This document shows positions 59,533 through 64,000 of a DNA stretch of 64,000 bases, piece by piece. Source of the stretch: Maratus speciosus (lineage: Eukaryota > Arthropoda > Arachnida > Araneae > Salticidae); contig OZ010791.1 of assembly GCA_963932465.1 (NCBI GenBank), positions 622,859,800 through 622,923,799 of the forward strand, in the 5' to 3' direction. Under the pieces are notes generated by a model that was given only the letters and a program-made list of their open reading frames with translations, made no database searches and had not been told where the DNA came from. The translations under genes were made by a program, and so were the position numbers. Each line of letters opens with the position of its first letter. The first letter of the stretch is position 1.

Positions 59533-60016
59533 CAAGGTTATTAGACATATAAGGTTGGCTCGTCACTAAGGACGCCGTCCCGCCCACTGCCGTTACTATG
59601 TAGGATCATACGTCACAAGAATCCAGGAACCCCTGCCGTAACCCATGTTTGCTTTGTTTTTGCTTGTTCGTACGAAACATTTTTTTTAGATTTGAAGACA
59701 AATACACAAAGACTTGAATTTAAAGCTCTCTTTTAACGTGAATGATGTGGTCTTCAATAATATCAGCTAAACATTTCTATTATGGAAAATTATTTTATTT
59801 CATTTCATGAAAATACATTCAATGAAAAGAAAGATATTAAAAAAAAAACCTGTTGAATATATATCATCAAAAACATGCAATCTAAATATCGACAATAAGT
59901 TATCTTTTTTTTCTAAATTACGGATTTTTATCCGCGTAAAATATTTAAATGCTAAGTCAAAAGAGATGAAATCAATAAAAAGAAAATTAAAATTTAGCAA
60001 TAAGGATTGTGTAGCC

Positions 60017-60047
<31 letters not shown>

Positions 60048-61728
60048 AGTCAAAAACTATTTTCCTTTTTAATAACTAGTTGTTTCCTTTTTCAATAGTA
60101 TTTTCTTTATTATATAAAATCGAATGCTTTAAATAATTGTAAATAATCTGTGAACAGTTGAAATGTTGTAAATATTATTATTTTTTAATTATTGATATAT
60201 TAAATGTTTAACAAGAAATTGATTGTGTTAATAATTATTGTGAGAGGCTAATTTCTCCTCTATCACCCCCCCCCCCCCTCCTTTGTATCAGCCTCTGGAA
60301 ACAGCCAATATTTGGGGGGGGGGGGACCTGTAGGAAGGTACTATGTGTTTTATATACAGTACAAAGTCTCAAATCCGGACTTCCGAAATCCCGAATTCTC
60401 CAAAATTTGGACGTTTCCGTAACTGGCGTTTTTATTTTAGCGAAACGTAAAATAAACCGCTAAATAATCGCATAAAACAACTGCTAAAACTGCGAAAATC
60501 GCAGAGGTTAAAATTTATTATATTAAGCTAAAAGTGTGAAACCGAATTTCTTTTACGAATGTCAAAAAAATCTCTAACACGAAAAAAAGAATCTTAAAAA
60601 ATTAAAAATCGCTATATGAATTCTGAATAAACTTTATTAAAAAGAGGCCATTTATAATACGGAACTAAACGATTAAAACCGAATTCCTTTTACTAATGCG
60701 AAAAAATCGCCGCGAAACGTGAAGAAAGAAAGAAGGAAAAGAACTTTAAGCGTCTAAAGTTTGAAGAGAACATAATTTACTATAGTGGACAATATTGTAA
60801 CTGGAATTCTTTCACGAATGCCCCAAAAAATGCCTGGAAACGCCAAAAATCGCATTGCAAATCTCCCAAATTTCGAAAAATGTGTAAGACAAAATGTATT
60901 ATATTGGGCTAAAAGATTGAAAATGAATTCATTTTACGAATGTCAAAAAATTGCCGCAAAAATCTAAAATCTGCATAAAAAATTCGCGAAACTTTCAAGA
61001 AACGCTGTACGAATTCCGAATAAACATTATTAAAAAGAGAACAACATTTACCATATTAAGCTGAAAGTCTAAAACGGGATTCCTTTTAATGATGTGGGAA
61101 AAGTGGCGCACGAGGGGGAAAAAAAAGGCTAAAAATTTAAAAATCGCAAATAACAAAATTTATTGTAGCTAAATGTATTGTCTAAAACATTGCAACCAGA
61201 ATGCTTTCCCGAATCGCAAAATATCGCATTGAAAATCCCTAAAAAATCACTAATCATGGGGTAAGAAGTTTACCATATATTAATTAGGCTAAAACTTTGA
61301 AATCGAATTAGCTTTACGAAAGTCAAAAAGTCGCCGTGAAACGTAAAAAAAAAAAAAAAACCCTCTTAAAATCGCTTTAAAATATGCGAAACATTGAAAA
61401 GTCGATGTATGATTTCAAAATAAACTTCACTGAAAAGAGGTCAACATTTATTATACTGAATTAGAATATTGTAATCAGATTCCTATTAGTAATGTAAAAA
61501 ATGTTTGGCAAAATTCATAAAAACATTAAAAACTACACACACACACAAAAAAAATCTATAATTGTGATGAAGTTTTTTTACCTTTTAAAAAAGATATATT
61601 CCCCAATTAAAATATCTGCTTTAGCATTATTTTAATTTATTTTCTTTTAATTATTAATTGTTTTCTTTTTAGTATTCAAATGCTTTGTAATACGTAAATA
61701 ATTCGCCGGTAAAAATGGATAAAATTTT

Positions 61729-61766
<38 letters not shown>

Positions 61767-62443
61767 TGCAAATGATTTAAAATTCGGAAAAGTCCAATCG
61801 ACAAGTTCAGGAGGATTCCAAATTTTTGACTTTGTGCTTTACTAATCTGCTTTAAAAGAATAATAATTGCATATGTTGTAAGTATTTTTAATGTTTTTTA
61901 CAACTAAAAAGGATTTTTAAACTTATTAGTTTTTATAAACGTAATTCTGAGAAACTATTATTTTGTTTTTCTAATTTGTAGAAATTCCATATTAAAACGT
62001 ACATTTTAATAAAATGAATTCAAGTTGCAACCCACTATTTTACTAATTTAATAAATATATATATATAAAAATAAGAAATAGACAACTTAAAGTAAAAAAT
62101 ATATACATTAATAACAAAATAACAGAGAGAGTGAGAGAGAGAATAAGAATTATAGTTCAGCTATAACTGTATTTTCTCTTTTTTTCCCCCTCGTGTCACT
62201 GTACAGATTTTAAAACTTATTAATTTTCTTTAAAACTAAGGTCTATTATTTCTTTCCACGTGTAAAAAAAGTATTAATATTTTTTTCCACTTAAAATTAC
62301 ATAACAATTCAACTGTACATAACGCTATTAGCACGGGATGGATTCTGATTGTGGATTCTTGTGACGTAGTCTGACGTAGCAGAGCGAGATCTTTCCGATT
62401 GGGTGAAAAGTTACGAGCCAACCTTATATGTCTAATAACCTTG
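59533..62443. mobile_element. Element S: 2.9-kb TIR element with 8-9 bp target duplication
   Basis: The 31 bases from CAAGGTTATTAGACATATAA to GGTTGGCTCGT (59,533-59,563) recur exactly in inverse orientation at 62,413-62,443. Further in, acgtcacaagaatcc is also mirrored, giving imperfect TIRs of about 110 bp. GGGGAGACT flanks both ends; since the left copy lies in a G run, the duplication is 8 or 9 bp, as expected of hAT (8) or Mutator-like (9) elements. TIR length favours Mutator-like. No transposase frame, so non-autonomous. It contains element T. Confidence 0.8.
60357..61845. mobile_element. Element T: pogo-like ends around degenerate ~120-150 bp repeats
   Basis: Left end CAGTACAAAGTCTCAAATCC after TA; right end, in inverse, AGTAAAGCACAAAGTCAAAA. 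Between 60,520 and 61,500 about eight very diverged units carry a motif like aaccgaattccttttacgaa (near 60,538, 60,676, 60,798, 60,919, 61,071, 61,192, 61,300, 61,471). CpG-containing cgaaa/cgc words are frequent. A T(30) tract precedes the right end. The pogo assignment is tentative; the 60-codon frame at 60,785 is part of a repeat unit. Confidence 0.55.
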
Positions 62444-62643
62444 GGGGAGACTCATATAGCAGTTGCATTAAAAAAAAGTTTCACCAATAAGCCGCAGGGA
62501 CAAATCCTGAAACTATGTTGTGAAATTTTCCAGTCGTTTGAGAAAATATCACAAAATTCCATGATAAGAGGGAATTCTAAGCAGATCAATTCAAAATATG
62601 TTTTTGAACAGGACAGGATTGCCCCTCCCTTTCTCTTATTAAA
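62444..62643. other. Short unassigned stretch between S and Helitron C
   Basis: A plus-strand frame of 82 codons ends at the Helitron border (62,399-62,647) but starts inside the S terminal repeat and shows no motif. Confidence 0.4.
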
Positions 62644-64000
62644 CTAGGGGGCTCTGCCCCCAAAGAGCTACACTCGCCAACCCCCGTTTAAACACCCCAG
62701 ATTCTAAAAGGACTCTAATTTGATCGGCTTTAAAAAAATAGAATTACAATTTTAAAAAACAGTAACAATCTTTCTGTGAACGGGTTTCCATTTGTTTTCC
62801 ATTGATTGCAGATTTTTAAGACCAAATCAACTGCTGTTAGGAGATACAATGGCTGTTTTTGTCTGATTAAAAAAAATTAGTTAAAAATTTGAAAATAAGC
62901 TAATGTAATGTAATATGACTTTTAACGCATAATAATGATTTTAAAATTTTCTTTCTCATTTAAAATTCAAGTGTAAATGTATTCTTATGACGCAATTTTC
63001 AATATTTTCCTGCTTTTAACATGTAATCATTTAATCCTATTAATATTCACGTGAAAATACTTTTTTTATTAGAAAGGAAATATTATCTGCACTGTCTTAG
63101 AATTTACAACAATACTTGAAAAGATTATTTCAAAATTTGAAATAAATGTCTCATGCAAATATATTTTTTAATTTAAACTGTTTTGCATTAATATTTGGCC
63201 ATTTTAAATATGACATAATTTCCTCCATTTATGACTTTTAACGCATAATAATGAATTTTTTATTTTAACATTTTCTTTCTCTTTTAAAATCCAAGTGTAA
63301 ATATAGTTCAATGATATAATTTTCAATATTTTCTTACATTTAACACGTAATTATTAATTCTAATTTGAAAGTTTTTTTCTGTTTATAATAGCCATGTGTA
63401 AATAAATTTTTAATTTGAAGGAAACATTCTTTCCATGGTTTTTAAAATTGCCAACAATTTAAAATAACACTCGTTACTAAAATATGTAGAAAATTATTCT
63501 CAAAATGCTGAAAAATTGAATTAAAAATGGAAATAAAACCTCAAAAAATGAATCAAATTAAAAAAAATTAGCAGTCTGCACATTGGGAACTTCTAATGTA
63601 TAAAATGATCCAAAAATGATTCAATTTCTTATGTATGGTTTTTGCTCCTATAAATTTTTTTTAATGGAATGATTTTGACAAACTTTAACATTAAATATTT
63701 CTTAAAATAATTCTTCGGTTTGAAAACTGTCTGCATCAGCGTGTTTATGAAATATTTCTTTATAATACGACCCCGGGTGCAGAATCGGTGCAACGCTGTG
63801 ACGCACGTCGCAGACTCCTGAGAAGGTCTGCAAACTATTTTTCAACTGTTAAAATTTAGAAGAAAAAAAAGTTTGTTAAAAATTATTTGCCATGTGCCAT
63901 AATAATACGATCCACGCCACATACTATTGACGAAGCTCCGATTTCCTTTAAATATAAATAATAACTCACAGAGAAAACTAGACATGCGATCATGAAACGC
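62644..64000 (-). mobile_element. Helitron copy C, 3' part (minus strand)
   Basis: On the minus strand it ends in the hairpin GGGGGC-AGA-GCCCCC followed by CTAG at 62,644-62,647 and then T, preceded by cgggggttggcgagtgtagc. Upstream it follows Helitrons A and B in reverse order (cagctgctgttaggagat-type sequence, attttcacgtgaatatta, gataaacacgctgatgcaga-type sequence near 63,735-63,755). Beyond about 63,760 it departs from A and B, with a GC-richer segment (gcaacgctgtgacgcacgtc); the 5' end is outside the window or belongs to another subfamily. No Rep/helicase frame. Confidence 0.8.

Overview
The window is a stretch of AT-rich animal DNA with no recognisable host protein-coding gene, rRNA gene or intact tRNA gene. 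It reads as repeat-packed intergenic, intronic or heterochromatic sequence. Eukaryotic origin is clear from tRNA-derived SINEs with A and B boxes, Tc1/mariner and Tigger/pogo transposons with TA target duplications, Helitron ends, long (TA)n and homopolymer tracts, and satellite arrays. The repeat style (Tc1 DD34E elements, short-TIR elements filled with 145-330 bp tandem units, GTCT/GACAGACG tracts) reminds me of arachnid, especially spider, genomes. That is an impression, not something the sequence proves.

Layout. 1-2,900: two nested palindromes with a truncated Tc1 element. 2,901-6,515: featureless AT-rich DNA. 6,516-8,165: a tRNA-SINE pair and a ~140-bp tandem array. 8,166-15,470: a 7.3-kb composite in which ~12 monomers of a ~465-bp satellite sit between inverted arms that are themselves arrays of ~155-bp units. 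15,471-19,744: small hairpin elements, a Helitron 3' end, a pogo-type MITE and a possible BEL/Pao fragment. 19,745-30,460: a nest of repeats, with element Z inside Y, Y inside X, then P and W joined head to tail, and a head-to-head SINE pair inside W. 30,560-36,300: a 145-bp-unit TIR element (Q1), a foldback element, a mariner-like transposase remnant and an inverted copy of Y. 36,304-41,402: a Tigger element containing a Helitron that itself contains a pogo MITE and another repeat, followed 14 bp later by a Helitron with both ends. 41,397-45,250: a very AT-rich, broken reverse-transcriptase gene on the minus strand, split by a second Q element. 45,906-51,600: a foldback element, a SINE, a second copy of X carrying a long-TIR insertion (V), a second P fragment and a ~65-bp array. 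51,600-58,400: mostly unremarkable AT-rich DNA. 58,409-64,000: a TIR element of 173-bp units (R), a 2.9-kb TIR element with a probable 8-9 bp target duplication (S) containing another element (T), and a third Helitron on the minus strand.

Nothing here works together as a pathway; the functional content is mobile-element biology. The pieces most worth attention are the reverse transcriptase of an unusual, Penelope-like motif layout, the satellite with higher-order structure inside inverted arms, the near-identical and apparently perfect palindromes at the left edge, and a set of insertions whose empty sites are preserved in paralogous copies in this same window. All coordinates of repeat boundaries were set by eye and are good to a few bases at TIRs and tens of bases elsewhere.
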